The notes beneath the pieces are model-generated. The model saw only the letters and a list, made by a program, of their open reading frames with translations. It did not search any database and was not told the origin of the DNA. The translations under genes and the position numbers were made by a program. A stretch of 6,598 bases of DNA from JACJYC01 sp964558465 (GTDB lineage: Bacteria > Bacteroidota > Bacteroidia > Chitinophagales > Saprospiraceae): positions 1 to 6,598 of the forward strand of contig CAZLEF010000144.1 in the NCBI GenBank assembly GCA_964558465.1. Direction: 5' to 3'. Shown piece by piece: positions 6,550 through 6,598 of this stretch (positions are counted from its first letter, which is position 1; each line of letters begins with the position of its first letter).

Positions 6550-6592
6550 TGCGACATAAAGTTGTGACCCTTAAATGCGACATAAAGTTGTG
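6550..6592. repeat. Two direct copies of a 17-bp motif at the right edge, possible mobile-element end or binding sites
   Basis: TGCGACATAAAGTTGTG occurs at 6550-6566 and again at 6576-6592, with a 26-bp period and a 9-bp spacer. A small inverted repeat, TGTCG-TG-CGACA (6545-6556), overlaps the first copy. Repeated internal motifs near an end are known from IS21-family and Tn7-like elements, so this may be the terminus of an element lying mostly beyond the window. Alternatively, the copies are operator sites 70-115 bp upstream of the minus-strand operon. No transposase is visible, so both readings are inference. The rest of the 119-bp region from 6480 to the edge shows C-rich and T-rich tracts but no gene or convincing promoter. 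Confidence 0.6.
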
Positions 6593-6598
6593 TACTTT

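Overview
The window looks like a piece of a bacterial chromosome, most likely from a Bacteroidota member. The evidence is moderate GC content, no clear Shine-Dalgarno motif upstream of the three visible start codons, and intergenic tandem arrays of an 8-bp unit (ATTTGTTG / CAACAAAT type). From memory, such arrays resemble those in Saprospiria/Lewinella-like genomes. That taxonomic guess is inference and has not been searched.

Layout, left to right. (1) The 3' part of a single-domain rhodanese gene (+), cut by the left edge. (2) A 164-bp gap with seven perfect 8-bp repeats followed by a short CCACGCG/CGCGTGG hairpin. (3) A complete pyridine-nucleotide-disulfide-oxidoreductase-fold flavoprotein (+), 445 aa, related to dihydrolipoamide dehydrogenase but lacking both redox-active cysteines. 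(4) A 48-bp convergent gap holding a perfect 14-bp-stem palindrome. (5) A 950-aa molybdopterin/[4Fe-4S] oxidoreductase catalytic subunit (-) with no Tat signal, resembling SoeA/PSRLC3-type enzymes. (6) A 165-bp gap holding a large inverted repeat built from the same kind of 8-bp units around a CCACGCC/GGCGTGG hairpin. (7) A 542-aa natural fusion (-) of a four-cluster ferredoxin-like subunit with an NrfD/PsrC-type membrane anchor. (8) About 120 non-coding bases at the right edge with two copies of a 17-bp direct repeat, possibly the end of a mobile element.

The two minus-strand genes, transcribed in the order fused B-C then A, would make a membrane-anchored, cytoplasm-facing complex iron-sulfur molybdoenzyme. 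It would exchange electrons between a substrate at the Mo site and the quinone pool. The best guess is sulfite oxidation (SoeABC-like), with a polysulfide/thiosulfate-type reaction as the alternative. The rhodanese and the cysteine-less flavoprotein converge on it and fit a sulfur-metabolism theme, but no direct functional link is shown.

The most notable non-coding signal is that the rhodanese, flavoprotein and B-C fusion genes are each followed within 3-5 nt of the stop codon by a structured repeat. Two of these share one modular plan: stop codon, tandem TGA-containing 8-mers, 8-9 nt spacer, CCACGC-core hairpin.
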